A DNA stretch of 32,974 bases, taken from Desulfobacterales bacterium HSG16. Its GTDB lineage: Bacteria > Desulfobacterota > Desulfobacteria > Desulfobacterales > HSG16. The position numbers and the translations under genes were made by a program. Position 1 is the stretch's first letter; each line of letters begins with the position of its first letter. The DNA lies in contig JAUCGE010000028.1 in NCBI GenBank assembly GCA_030377965.1, positions 1 to 32,974 on the forward strand, given 5' to 3'. A model generated the notes under the pieces. It was not told the origin of the DNA. It was given only the letters and a program-made list of their open reading frames with translations, and did not search any database. Below are positions 1 to 7,346 of this stretch, one piece after another.

Positions 1-2
1 AA

Positions 3-299
3 AAAATTCCTGAAGCTATTCAAACTCATATCAATAAAGAAGTGAGCGAACATCTCACAGATGAATTAGTAGCCAGACCTATTGGAAAAAATGCTGTTAT
101 GCACACCCATAACACCCTGCCCAACATGGCACAAAAATATAAAAACCCTATGTGGAAATTACCTGACTATAATGGTTTGGAACCTAAAGATAAAAGCACT
201 ATAAGCGGCAATTGTGATACATATAAAAAAACAGAAGAGAAATACATGGAATTTGCAAAAGACTTTCTGGAGAGAGTTGAGAATTTAGATGCCAGGTGA
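3..299 (+). CDS. C-terminal part of an unrecognised protein (5' end outside window)
   Basis: The frame is open from the first bases of the window to the TGA at 297-299, so this is the last ~98 codons of a longer gene. A GTG at 42 could serve as a start but has no convincing ribosome binding site, and the frame stays open upstream of it. The sequence is hydrophilic, rich in Lys and Glu, with no membrane segment, and ends in a probable helix (FAKDFLERVENL). I do not recognise the family. Its stop overlaps the start of the next gene by 11 bp, so the two were probably translated together. Its role may therefore be linked to the HEPN-like protein that follows. Confidence 0.55.
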   Translation, partial: KIPEAIQTHINKEVSEHLTDELVARPIGKNAVMHTHNTLPNMAQKYKNPMWKLPDYNGLEPKDKSTISGNCDTYKKTEEKYMEFAKDFLERVENLDAR

Positions 300-719
300 A
301 AATATTTCTATTCAACTTGAAAATGCTATCAGAAAAGCTTTAGGCGATTTCAACCGAAGACTGGAACAGCAACGCTCTTTTCAAATTCAAAACAATTTGC
401 TGAAAAAGATAAGAAAAGAGGTTAAAAAAAGTGGTTATTGTGATTCTAAGAAAATAATGGACTTATCTTTGGAATATGAAGACTTTTACAGGAAATTGAG
501 TGACAGTGGCAGAAGTTATGAAAATATTGTTGAAGAAAAGAGCTTGATAGATACATATAGCGCCTTTGAAAAGTTTTTGTTTGATTGCTTCTACTCTATA
601 TACGCTTTTTCCCAAAATATCTGGGTAATCAGGTAAGTATTAATACCTCTGATTTGTTTATAGATGAAGACATTGAGCTTTGCAAAAGAAACTTTATAGA
701 GTCAAAAGTCAAAAGTTAA
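289..719 (+). pseudogene. HEPN-like (RiboL-PSP-HEPN type) protein, frameshifted
   Basis: The first frame runs 289-636 and stops just after FDCFYSIYAFSQN. In another frame, 609-719 reads FPKYLGNQVSINTSDLF and then EDIELCKRNFIESKV. A pattern of 'aromatic helix - (F/Y)P.YLG - acidic helix' is, from memory, how RiboL-PSP/MAE_28990-type HEPN domains look. A one-base loss in the T-run at 605-610 would explain the break. The joined product would be ~140 aa and ends early, inside a short direct repeat (701-725), so the C-terminus is probably also lost. HEPN domains are often ribonucleases in toxin-antitoxin and phage-defence loci. The catalytic Arg/His pair is not evident here. The gene overlaps its upstream neighbour by 11 bp. 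Sequencing error or programmed -1 slippage are alternatives to a true pseudogene. Confidence 0.45.
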
Positions 720-725
720 AAGTTT
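701..725 (+). repeat. Short direct repeat, GTCAAAAGT / TAAAAGTT units
   Basis: Three near-identical 8-9 bp units follow one another directly. They lie where the second HEPN-like frame ends, and may mark a deletion or slippage endpoint that truncated that gene. No other function is visible. Confidence 0.5.
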
Positions 726-799
726 AACGATTAGAAAAATATCATGAAAAAAAAAGCCTGACTATTAATTAACTCAACAAAAAATCGAAAGGAAAGCCA

Positions 800-1075
800 T
801 TGTTACCCAAAAAGCAAAAACAGGCATACGAAGAATTTTTCGAATCAACAGCTAAAAATGAAATACTGGATCAAAAAGCAACGGTCATGATCCAGTTGGC
901 GGCATCGTTTGCTATTGGCTGTTATCCATGAATGGAACATTTCTTTGGAGTTGCTAAAGAAAATGGCCTGACAGACGATGAAATCGGTGCGGTACAGTCT
1001 ATTGTCATGGGAGTTTCAGCAGGCCGAATCAGGTCACAGTTTCGGCAGGTTAGAGAAGATATAAATTATGATTGA
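800..1075 (+). CDS. AhpD/[37 protein letters not shown] selenoprotein (CxxU), UGA at 929-931
   Basis: Reading through the in-frame TGA at 929-931 gives a 91-residue protein. It starts at TTG 800, after AAAGGAAAG with good spacing, and ends in a tandem TGA-TAG. The TGA is codon 44 in GCYP-TGA-MEHFFGVAKENG, three residues after Cys41. This matches the CxxC...H redox site of AhpD-like proteins with the second Cys replaced by selenocysteine. Family-like sequence continues after it (GLTDDEIGAVQSIVMGVSAG). A hairpin suited to a bacterial SECIS follows the codon. Members of this family are small helical peroxidase or disulfide-reductase-like proteins, so a thiol/peroxide role in the cytoplasm is inferred. 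The gene lies 50 bp upstream of the VWA gene and may share its transcript. The alternative, a nonsense-mutated Cys gene, is less likely given the exact position of the TGA. Confidence 0.82.
938..965 (+). promoter_or_regulatory. Candidate bacterial SECIS hairpin after the UGA codon
   Basis: CATTTCTTT (938-946) pairs with AAAGAAA-A-TG (956-965), with one bulged A at 963. G947-T955 and G948-C954 can extend the stem, leaving the loop AGTTG (949-953). The apical loop then begins 17 nt after the UGA and has G as its second base. Both agree with the published general bacterial SECIS pattern (loop about 16-37 nt downstream, G in the first two loop positions). The pairing was found by eye, without energy calculation. 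Confidence 0.65.
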
Positions 1076-1125
1076 TAGCGGCTCAAGTAAAATTATTCTT
1101 GAACCCATAAAAAAGGAGCTGAAAA

Positions 1126-2256
1126 ATGAAATCAAAAGTTGTTCTTTTTATCATCTGCGGTATTATTATTTCTCTGATGACAGGCACATCTGGTTTTGCA
1201 TCGGAAAAAGTATATCCGAAGGTTCAACTCGCTGTACTGCTGGATACGAGTAGCAGCATGAATGGCCTGATAAATCAGGCTAAAACCCAGTTGTGGAAAA
1301 TAGTCAATGAACTGGCCAGAGCCAGACAGGATGGAGAGCATATTCGGCTGGAGGTCGGGCTGTATGAGTACGGGAAAAGTACCATTCCCGCCGGGGAGAG
1401 CCATATTCGCATGATTTCTCCGCTCACAGATAATCTTGATCTGATTTCCGAAGAATTGTTCAAGTTGAAAACCCAGGGCGGAGATGAATATTGCGGAAAG
1501 GTCATTATGTCAGCTGCAACCGGCCTTGACTGGAGTACGAATCACAATGATCTGAAAATCATTGTGATTGCCGGAAACGAACCGTTCACCCAGGGACAAA
1601 TGAATTATAAAACTGCCTGCAAAGCTGCTATTACAAAGGGCATTATGATCAATACAATTTTCTGCGGGAACTATGACAAAGGCATTCAGACAAAATGGAA
1701 ACATGGCGCAGATCTTGCTGATGGCAAATATATGAACATCGACCAGAATCAGAGAATAGTTCATATTGATGCTCCCCAGGACGAAAAAATTGCCAGGCTC
1801 GGAGAAGACTTGAATTCAACCTATGTCGTTTATGGAAAAGCCGGAAGAAAGGGCAAAATGAGACAGAAAGAACAGGACTTGAATTCCAGATCCGTGAGCA
1901 GTTCGGTAATGGCCCAGCGATCTGTGGCAAAGGCTTCGAAACAATATCGCAACACAGGGTGGGATCTTGTGGACGCTGAAGCTGAAGGAAAAATCAAGGC
2001 GGAGGAACTTTCCGAAGATCAACTTCCCGAAGAGATGAAAAAAATGACGAAGAAACAGCGGCAGTCATATATTAAAGACATGCGGAGCAAACGGGAGAAA
2101 ATTCAGAAGCAAATCCTCGAATTGAATGAGGCACGGCGTAAATATGTGGCAAAGCAGATAGCAAAAAACGGGGATGACAACACTCTGGATGCCGCAATGC
2201 TCCGAGCAATAAGAGAGCAGGCAATGAAAAAGAATTTTAGCTTTAAAGAATTTTAG
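1126..2256 (+). CDS. Exported von Willebrand factor A (VWA) domain protein
   Basis: This 376-aa protein has an N-terminal signal peptide (Lys-rich start, hydrophobic core ~5-22, likely cleaved near GFAS-EK), so it should act in the periplasm or envelope. A VWA domain fills ~33-215. Its MIDAS motif D40-T-S-S-S44-M is complete (DxSxS), with further family-like segments TQGGDEYCG and IVIAGNEPF. The C-terminal ~130 residues are highly charged and probably coiled coil (EEMKKMTKKQRQSYIKD). VWA domains bind partners through a divalent metal, and the specific partner here is unknown. AAGGAGCTGAAAA gives a clear ribosome binding site for ATG 1126. The gene probably belongs to the same transcript as the upstream selenoprotein gene. 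Confidence 0.85.
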   Translation: MKSKVVLFIICGIIISLMTGTSGFASEKVYPKVQLAVLLDTSSSMNGLINQAKTQLWKIVNELARARQDGEHIRLEVGLYEYGKSTIPAGESHIRMISPLTDNLDLISEELFKLKTQGGDEYCGKVIMSAATGLDWSTNHNDLKIIVIAGNEPFTQGQMNYKTACKAAITKGIMINTIFCGNYDKGIQTKWKHGADLADGKYMNIDQNQRIVHIDAPQDEKIARLGEDLNSTYVVYGKAGRKGKMRQKEQDLNSRSVSSSVMAQRSVAKASKQYRNTGWDLVDAEAEGKIKAEELSEDQLPEEMKKMTKKQRQSYIKDMRSKREKIQKQILELNEARRKYVAKQIAKNGDDNTLDAAMLRAIREQAMKKNFSFKEF

Positions 2257-2332
2257 CTTTAAATAATTTTTGATTTCAATAAAAAAGGAATGGATCGCCA
2301 GAGAATCATAAGCTCAGAAAGACATGCTGATA

Positions 2333-2370
2333 TTCGGTCAGGCCGGGCGTAAAATCCCGGCCGGATCGAA
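2333..2370. terminator. Strong hairpin between convergent genes, possible bidirectional terminator
   Basis: TTCGGTC-A-GGCCGGG (2333-2347) pairs with CCCGGCC-G-GATCGAA (2356-2370) around an 8-nt loop. The stem is about 14 bp with one A/G mismatch and one G-T wobble. It lies between the ends of the plus-strand VWA gene and the minus-strand 75-aa gene, as expected for a shared terminator. Neither side has an immediate U-tract, so it is not a textbook intrinsic terminator. It may stabilise 3' ends. Confidence 0.5.
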
Positions 2371-2387
2371 AACAGCTTTAGCATGGA

Positions 2388-2615
2388 TTAAAAAAAAAAC
2401 AACCTGACAATAATATTTCCCAAAAACTTTTCCAATGTTTCATAATCTTTTTCATGGGCTTCCAGATACACATGAAACTTACCGTCATGTTCCACAACAG
2501 AGGATTTGAAACCTCTGATGGCTGCCAGCTTGTTTGCTGCAAGTTCGGAATATATCTGAGCAGCTTCGTAGTGTTCACACGATGTGAGCATGTATTTTAT
2601 TTTTGCTTCTTCCAT
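2388..2615 (-). CDS. Small hypothetical cytoplasmic protein (75 aa)
   Basis: The frame has a good ribosome binding site (GGAAGGATTGGAAAA before ATG 2615) and a soluble, protein-like composition: YMLTSCEHYEAAQIYSE, then AIRGFKSSVVEHDGKFHVYL. The pattern suggests a small alpha/beta domain, with predicted helices at ~10-32 and ~52-68 flanking a beta pair. I do not recognise the family. It lies 156 bp downstream of the hybrid kinase gene on the same strand and could be its distal partner. The C-terminal run of Phe arises from reading into the A/T tract at 2391-2399. Confidence 0.6.
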   Translation of the reverse strand: MEEAKIKYMLTSCEHYEAAQIYSELAANKLAAIRGFKSSVVEHDGKFHVYLEAHEKDYETLEKFLGNIIVRLFFF

Positions 2616-2771
2616 TTTTCCAATCCTTCCTTTCCTTGACAGCTTTTTAAAGAGCGTTTTTATAACCGCTGTTATTGCCGTGTCAATTGTTGCCCCTTAT
2701 ATCTGTCTTCACTGTATAAATCCATTAATTATTTTTCATAGCCAAAATTTTGTGCCGGATTTCCACTTGCA

Positions 2772-5042
2772 TCACGCTAAAAGACTGCTTGAATCTTTTG
2801 CCTGCAATTTTCGAATTAACCGCTCTATATCCTCTGCATTTACCGGTTTTCCGATAAAATCCGACATGCCTGCTTTGAAACATTCCACCCTGTTTTGAGA
2901 ACGAATGTCAGCAGTCAGGGCTACAATATTCGGACATTCTTCCTCTGGACAGGTTTCAATAATCTTTCTTGCAGCCTCAAGGCCACTCATTAAAGGCATA
3001 TGAATATCCATGAAAATGAGATCATACCGCACAGATTTGACAGCCGCAACCACTTCCTCTCCGTTTTCTGCGAGATCCGCCTTATAACCAAGTTTATTAA
3101 GGTACATCATGATCAGTCTCTGGTTCATTTCATTATCTTCAGCCAGGAGTATTCTCAATGGATACTGGTTTGCAAGGGTTCTGGAATCATCATCCAGGAT
3201 CTCGATAATATTATCTTTTCCCGAATCTCTGGTCTCATCTGACCAGCTATGATCAGGCAGATATCCGGGCCTTGCCCATTTCTGGATCACACGCTCTATT
3301 TCCTTGATGGAAACCGGCTTCCCGATATGATCCACCATACCCACTTCCAGACATTTATCTTTGTCCGAATCGAAAACACTCGCTGTCATGGCTATGATAA
3401 CAGGCTGTTTTTCTTTCGGAACAGTATCGATTATAACTTTTGTGGCTTCAATGCCGTTCATCTCCGGCATATGCACATCCATGAACACAATATCATAGAT
3501 TTTAAGCTCCAGGGCATCTAAAACCTCCCTGCCGTTTATCGCGATATCAGGCTGATACCCTATCTTTTGAAAAAACCTTATGGCCAGTTTCCGGTTAACC
3601 TCGTTATCTTCGGCTATCAATATTTCCAAAGGAATTTCACTTGCAAGCCCAGATACATCAGTCCTGTTTTCAACCCATAATTCGGGTCTGGCTCTCATTC
3701 CACAAAGGCATTCCATGACAGCTTCATATAGCCGGGATATTTCGACCGGTTTTGATACACATATGCATATTCCACCATTTTCCAGGCTGCATAAACCACC
3801 CGGCATATTCATGCTGACCAGCCTGATAGTCGGTATGGTTTCAGGTGTATCTATAAAAAAAAAGCTTTCTTTTTCCATTGCCTCATCAACAATGATCAAA
3901 TCGGTATCATCTAAATCATGCCTTAAAATATCCTGTGACGCAATATCATGAAGAGGTATCGGGATCATTCCCCAGAAATCGAGTTGGGAGAAAAGCATCT
4001 TCCGCATGGAAATATTTTGCTCACAAATTTTGACTCTTCGATTTTTCAAGCCTGCTATATCAGGGTTCATATAAGGTTTCAATTCGCCTTCATGAAAGGG
4101 TTCTGTCTGAAAATTGAAATAAATTTCGGTTCCATGCCCCAGCCTGCTTTCAACCCGGATATTTCCGTTCATAAGTTCCACCAGGCGGCGGCAGATCGTA
4201 AGCCCCAGTCCAGTGCCTCCGTATTGCCTGGTCGTTGATGACTCAGCTTGCGTAAATGGTGTAAACAGATTATCGAGTTTTTCTTCGCTAATCCCTATCC
4301 CTGTGTCCTTTACGATAAAATTTATGGTCATATTATCATGAGTCACCATTTTGTGACTCACATCAATTTTGATTTCACCGTGTTGCGTAAACTTGGCAGA
4401 GTTTCCCACAAGATTTATCAAAATCTGCCTGAGCCGGTTTATATCGCCGATAATATAATCAGGAGTTTCATGATGAATTTGATATATCTGCTCAATATCT
4501 TGATCCATCGCTTTTGAAGCCATTATCTTAAATACGCTTTCAATACATGCCCTTAATTCAAAAGGTTGAGCTTCCAACTCCATTTTTCCTGCCTCAATCT
4601 TGGACAGATCAAGGAGATCATTAACCAAAGAGATGAGATTTTCTCCGCTGTGCTGTATAACTTTGGCAAATTCATATTGTTCTTCTGAAAGAGAAGTGTC
4701 CATGAGCAGCCTGGACACTCCAATCACAGAGTTCATGGGGGTTCTAATTTCATGACTCATTGTAGCGAGAAACTCGGACTTTGACATAGCTGATTGCTCC
4801 GCCCTCTCTTTTTCTCTGATCAGATGTCTGCCTCTGACACCCAAATATATGGCGCAAACCCATGATAACACAAAAGAAACTACTGATGTTACAGAAATTC
4901 CGGCAATAAGACATTGTTTTACGGAACCGGCCACAAAGAACAATGCAAAAAACAAGGGTATGATTCCTGACATGAAAAATAACGGAAACAATATGAGAAT
5001 CAACCGTTTTGTATCAATAGCTCCTGTTTTCTTGATAATCAT
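2772..5042 (-). CDS. Membrane hybrid sensor histidine kinase with three receiver modules
   Basis: This 756-aa protein has two transmembrane helices (~13-38 and ~43-67) and almost no periplasmic loop. The dimerisation/H-box follows (MSHEIRTP, His97). The HATPase domain (~195-315) has a proper N-box (RQILINLVGNSAKF), G1 (DTGIGIS) and G2 (GGTGLGL). A degenerate receiver-like module (~335-450) keeps a VDEAM segment and a KP pair but lacks the acidic pocket. Receiver 1 (~470-590: AEDNE, FMDVHMPEMNG, GKPV) and receiver 2 (~627-745: AEDNE, FMDIHMPLMSG, GKPV) look functional. It should phosphorylate its own receivers, perhaps feeding an Hpt protein. With no extracellular sensor, the signal may be sensed in or near the membrane. 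CGAAAGGAAAG precedes ATG 5042. It is transcribed divergently from gspA. Confidence 0.93.
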   Translation of the reverse strand: MIIKKTGAIDTKRLILILFPLFFMSGIIPLFFALFFVAGSVKQCLIAGISVTSVVSFVLSWVCAIYLGVRGRHLIREKERAEQSAMSKSEFLATMSHEIRTPMNSVIGVSRLLMDTSLSEEQYEFAKVIQHSGENLISLVNDLLDLSKIEAGKMELEAQPFELRACIESVFKIMASKAMDQDIEQIYQIHHETPDYIIGDINRLRQILINLVGNSAKFTQHGEIKIDVSHKMVTHDNMTINFIVKDTGIGISEEKLDNLFTPFTQAESSTTRQYGGTGLGLTICRRLVELMNGNIRVESRLGHGTEIYFNFQTEPFHEGELKPYMNPDIAGLKNRRVKICEQNISMRKMLFSQLDFWGMIPIPLHDIASQDILRHDLDDTDLIIVDEAMEKESFFFIDTPETIPTIRLVSMNMPGGLCSLENGGICICVSKPVEISRLYEAVMECLCGMRARPELWVENRTDVSGLASEIPLEILIAEDNEVNRKLAIRFFQKIGYQPDIAINGREVLDALELKIYDIVFMDVHMPEMNGIEATKVIIDTVPKEKQPVIIAMTASVFDSDKDKCLEVGMVDHIGKPVSIKEIERVIQKWARPGYLPDHSWSDETRDSGKDNIIEILDDDSRTLANQYPLRILLAEDNEMNQRLIMMYLNKLGYKADLAENGEEVVAAVKSVRYDLIFMDIHMPLMSGLEAARKIIETCPEEECPNIVALTADIRSQNRVECFKAGMSDFIGKPVNAEDIERLIRKLQAKDSSSLLA

Positions 5043-5114
5043 CTTTCCTTTCGCCGTATTGACATGGGCTGTTCATATTGGGTATATCACAGAAACGAAT
5101 GATTTCAAATTCTT

Positions 5115-5146
5115 TTGAAAAATCGTTTTTCGGCGCAAAATAAAAT
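5115..5146 (+). promoter_or_regulatory. Weak sigma70-like promoter candidate for gspA
   Basis: TTGAAA (5115-5120) is followed after 17 nt by AAATAA and after 20 nt by TAAAAT (5141-5146). It lies ~75 bp upstream of gspA in the 176-bp gap between divergent genes. Matches are imperfect and this AT-rich stretch gives many such hits by chance. Confidence 0.22.
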
Positions 5147-5218
5147 CTGTGTACAGATAGCGCCTTATGAAATATGCAGCAATAGCGTTAACATGAAGAA
5201 AATTGATCGGAATATCGA

Positions 5219-7303
5219 ATGTACAAGCAATTTTTCGGATTTAATGAAAGACCGTTCCAGCTAGTTCCAAATCCAGCGTATCTGTTTCTGGGTCAACCCC
5301 ATGAAGAAGCCCTGGCCCACTTGAACTATGCCGTGACTCAGGGCGAAGGGTTCGTGGAAATCACTGGTGAAGTCGGAACCGGGAAAACCACCTTATGCCG
5401 CAGTTTCCTTGATAGTCTGGATAAAAACATCGAAGTGGCCTATATTTTCAATCCCAAACTCGATTCACTCCAGCTACTTAAGGCCATAAACGATGAATTC
5501 GGGCTTAGTTCCGATTCGGAACATATCAAAGAACTCATCGACACCTTGAACCTGTTTCTCATGGATAGAAAGGCAGAAAATAAAAAAGTCATTCTTCTTA
5601 TCGACGAGGCCCAGAACCTGACAAGGGATGTTCTGGAACAGCTGCGGCTTTTATCGAATCTGGAAACCAGTACAAGCAAGCTCATACAGATAATACTCGT
5701 AGGCCAGCCTGAATTGAGCCGTATTCTTTATTCATATGCTTTGAGACAGCTTGCACAAAGGATCACATTGAGCTGTCACTTACGCCCTCTGTCTCTTGCG
5801 GAAACAAAAGATTATATCCGCCACAGGCTTCATATCGCTTCCAACAAGCCAGGAGTGACATATACAAAATCTGCATTCCGGGCAATCCATAAATATTCGG
5901 GTGGCATTCCCCGGCTGACTAATATCCTGTGTGACCGATGCCTGCTGACTGCCTATGGCTTGAACACACAGAAAATAACCGGACGGATAACTCGTATCGC
6001 CATCCGGGAGCTTTCATATGGAAAAAAGAAAGAGGCATCTGGATGGTTTGGGATTAAAAAAGAATGGTGGGCTGCATCTGTTCTTGTTTTATGCTTTCTG
6101 GCAATCATGCTGCTGCCCTACCCTCTTCAGTATCCGACAACGGTTAAAAAAACACCTGAAAAAAAGATTGCCCCTTTATATGATTTGGAAGCAGATAAGC
6201 CGGAGGTAAATATTGCAAAGCCCGAATCTGAACCCGAATCTGAATCTGAACAGGAAAATAACCAAAAAATTGAAACAGATAAAATCGATGAGCCTGAAGA
6301 TGAAGATTTGACTGACAAAAGCTCAGACGGCAAGGCTTTGACTGATAATAGCTCAGACGGCAAGGCTTTGACTGATAATAGCTCAGACGGCAAGGCTTTG
6401 ACTGATAATAGCTCAGACGGCAAGGCTTTGACTGATAATAGCTCAGACAGCAAGGCTCTGACTGATAAAAACTCAGACAGCAAGGCTTTGACTGATAATA
6501 GCTCAGACGACAAGGCTTTGACTGATAATAGCTCAGACGGCAAGGCTTTGACTGATAATAGCTCAGACGACAAGGCTTTGACTGAAATAAAAAATTCGGA
6601 GCAATCCATAAATCCTGCCCCTGCCACCTCGCAACCTGAACAGATTTCCATAAGTCGGGTTCCGGCAATCATGGATGGGGCAAATTCCAGAACAGATGCT
6701 TTTCGTCATGCGTTGAACCACTGGGGTATCCGGGCTGTCATTCATCCGTATCTTGAACAAGCACCTGATCATGAAGAATTTTTCCGACTGGCATCAGGAC
6801 AAAATGGCCTGCTGTCCTATCGAATCATAAACCTCAAGACAAAAAAGCTGAATACTGTCATATCTCTCAATCTCCCGGCTATTATGGAATTCAAGTTTCC
6901 AGATTATGACTCTTCTGTATTTCTTGCCCTTTATGCTATCGATAAAAATGTATGGAGCTTTCATGGACCAGAAGCAAAATACCAGGTGCTGACAACGAGA
7001 GATGAGGTAAAAAAATTCTGGACAGGCAGAGCATATATTCTGTGGAAAAATTTTTATTATCTTTTCGGAACAATATCAAAAAAAGCCCCGAAAGCAAGTA
7101 TTGTCACTCTGAAAATTCTATTGCAGGATATCGGCTATAATCAGCTTACAATCAATGGAGATTATGATGATAAAACCCGTGAGGCCGTGTTACGAATTCA
7201 GGTAAAATACGGAATCAAGCCCGATGGCATTGCTGGCCCCATGACAAAAATCGTTCTTTATAATGAGCTGAGAGCGCTTCATTTACCTAAATTAAAACAA
7301 TAA
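5219..7303 (+). CDS. gspA: GspA/ExeA-like AAA+ ATPase with peptidoglycan-binding C-terminus
   Basis: This 694-aa protein begins with the ExeA signature (YKQFFGFNERPFQLVPNP). The ATPase has Walker A GEVGTGKT (~50-57) and Walker B ILLIDEAQ (~125-132), and extends to ~265. One transmembrane helix (~282-303) crosses the inner membrane. A long acidic periplasmic linker follows, including nine copies of a 10-residue repeat (~364-453, consensus LTDNSSDGKA). A central domain (~480-620) of unclear family and a PG_binding_1-like domain (~626-685, NGDYDDKTREAVLRIQVKYG, GIAGPMT) complete it. In Aeromonas, ExeA with ExeB binds peptidoglycan and helps place the GspD secretin. The gene order here, with a GspB 43 bp downstream, supports that role. 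PEP-CTERM/exopolysaccharide-type ATPases are related and are an alternative assignment. Confidence 0.85.
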   Translation: MYKQFFGFNERPFQLVPNPAYLFLGQPHEEALAHLNYAVTQGEGFVEITGEVGTGKTTLCRSFLDSLDKNIEVAYIFNPKLDSLQLLKAINDEFGLSSDSEHIKELIDTLNLFLMDRKAENKKVILLIDEAQNLTRDVLEQLRLLSNLETSTSKLIQIILVGQPELSRILYSYALRQLAQRITLSCHLRPLSLAETKDYIRHRLHIASNKPGVTYTKSAFRAIHKYSGGIPRLTNILCDRCLLTAYGLNTQKITGRITRIAIRELSYGKKKEASGWFGIKKEWWAASVLVLCFLAIMLLPYPLQYPTTVKKTPEKKIAPLYDLEADKPEVNIAKPESEPESESEQENNQKIETDKIDEPEDEDLTDKSSDGKALTDNSSDGKALTDNSSDGKALTDNSSDGKALTDNSSDSKALTDKNSDSKALTDNSSDDKALTDNSSDGKALTDNSSDDKALTEIKNSEQSINPAPATSQPEQISISRVPAIMDGANSRTDAFRHALNHWGIRAVIHPYLEQAPDHEEFFRLASGQNGLLSYRIINLKTKKLNTVISLNLPAIMEFKFPDYDSSVFLALYAIDKNVWSFHGPEAKYQVLTTRDEVKKFWTGRAYILWKNFYYLFGTISKKAPKASIVTLKILLQDIGYNQLTINGDYDDKTREAVLRIQVKYGIKPDGIAGPMTKIVLYNELRALHLPKLKQ
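6308..6577 (+). repeat. Nine tandem copies of a 30-bp in-frame repeat within gspA
   Basis: Nine 30-bp units starting TTGACTGATAATAGCTCAG encode LTDNSSDGKA with variants (K for N in units 1 and 6, S or D for G in others). A tenth partial unit (TTGACTGA) follows at 6578. Units 2-4 appear identical, indicating recent slippage or unequal exchange. Because the unit is a multiple of three, copy number changes the length of the periplasmic linker without breaking the frame. It also keeps other frames open, producing spurious antisense reading frames. Confidence 0.97.
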
Positions 7304-7346
7304 TCAGGAAATAGATCTGCAAGTCTATGGAAGAGGACATCTGATC

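Noticed and set aside
1068-1253. 61-codon plus-strand frame overlapping the VWA gene start
   Set aside because: It is out of frame with the clear signal peptide and VWA coding sequence, and its beginning overlaps the end of the selenoprotein gene.
6308-6577. CRISPR-like regular repeats
   Set aside because: Units are directly adjacent with no unique spacers, and they lie in frame within gspA.
6127-6672. Long antisense reading frames across the gspA repeat region (181 and 174 codons)
   Set aside because: The 30-bp repeat is a multiple of three and lacks stops in several frames, so open antisense frames are expected. Their products are only repeated SVKALPSELL or QSKPCRLSYY units with no start signals.
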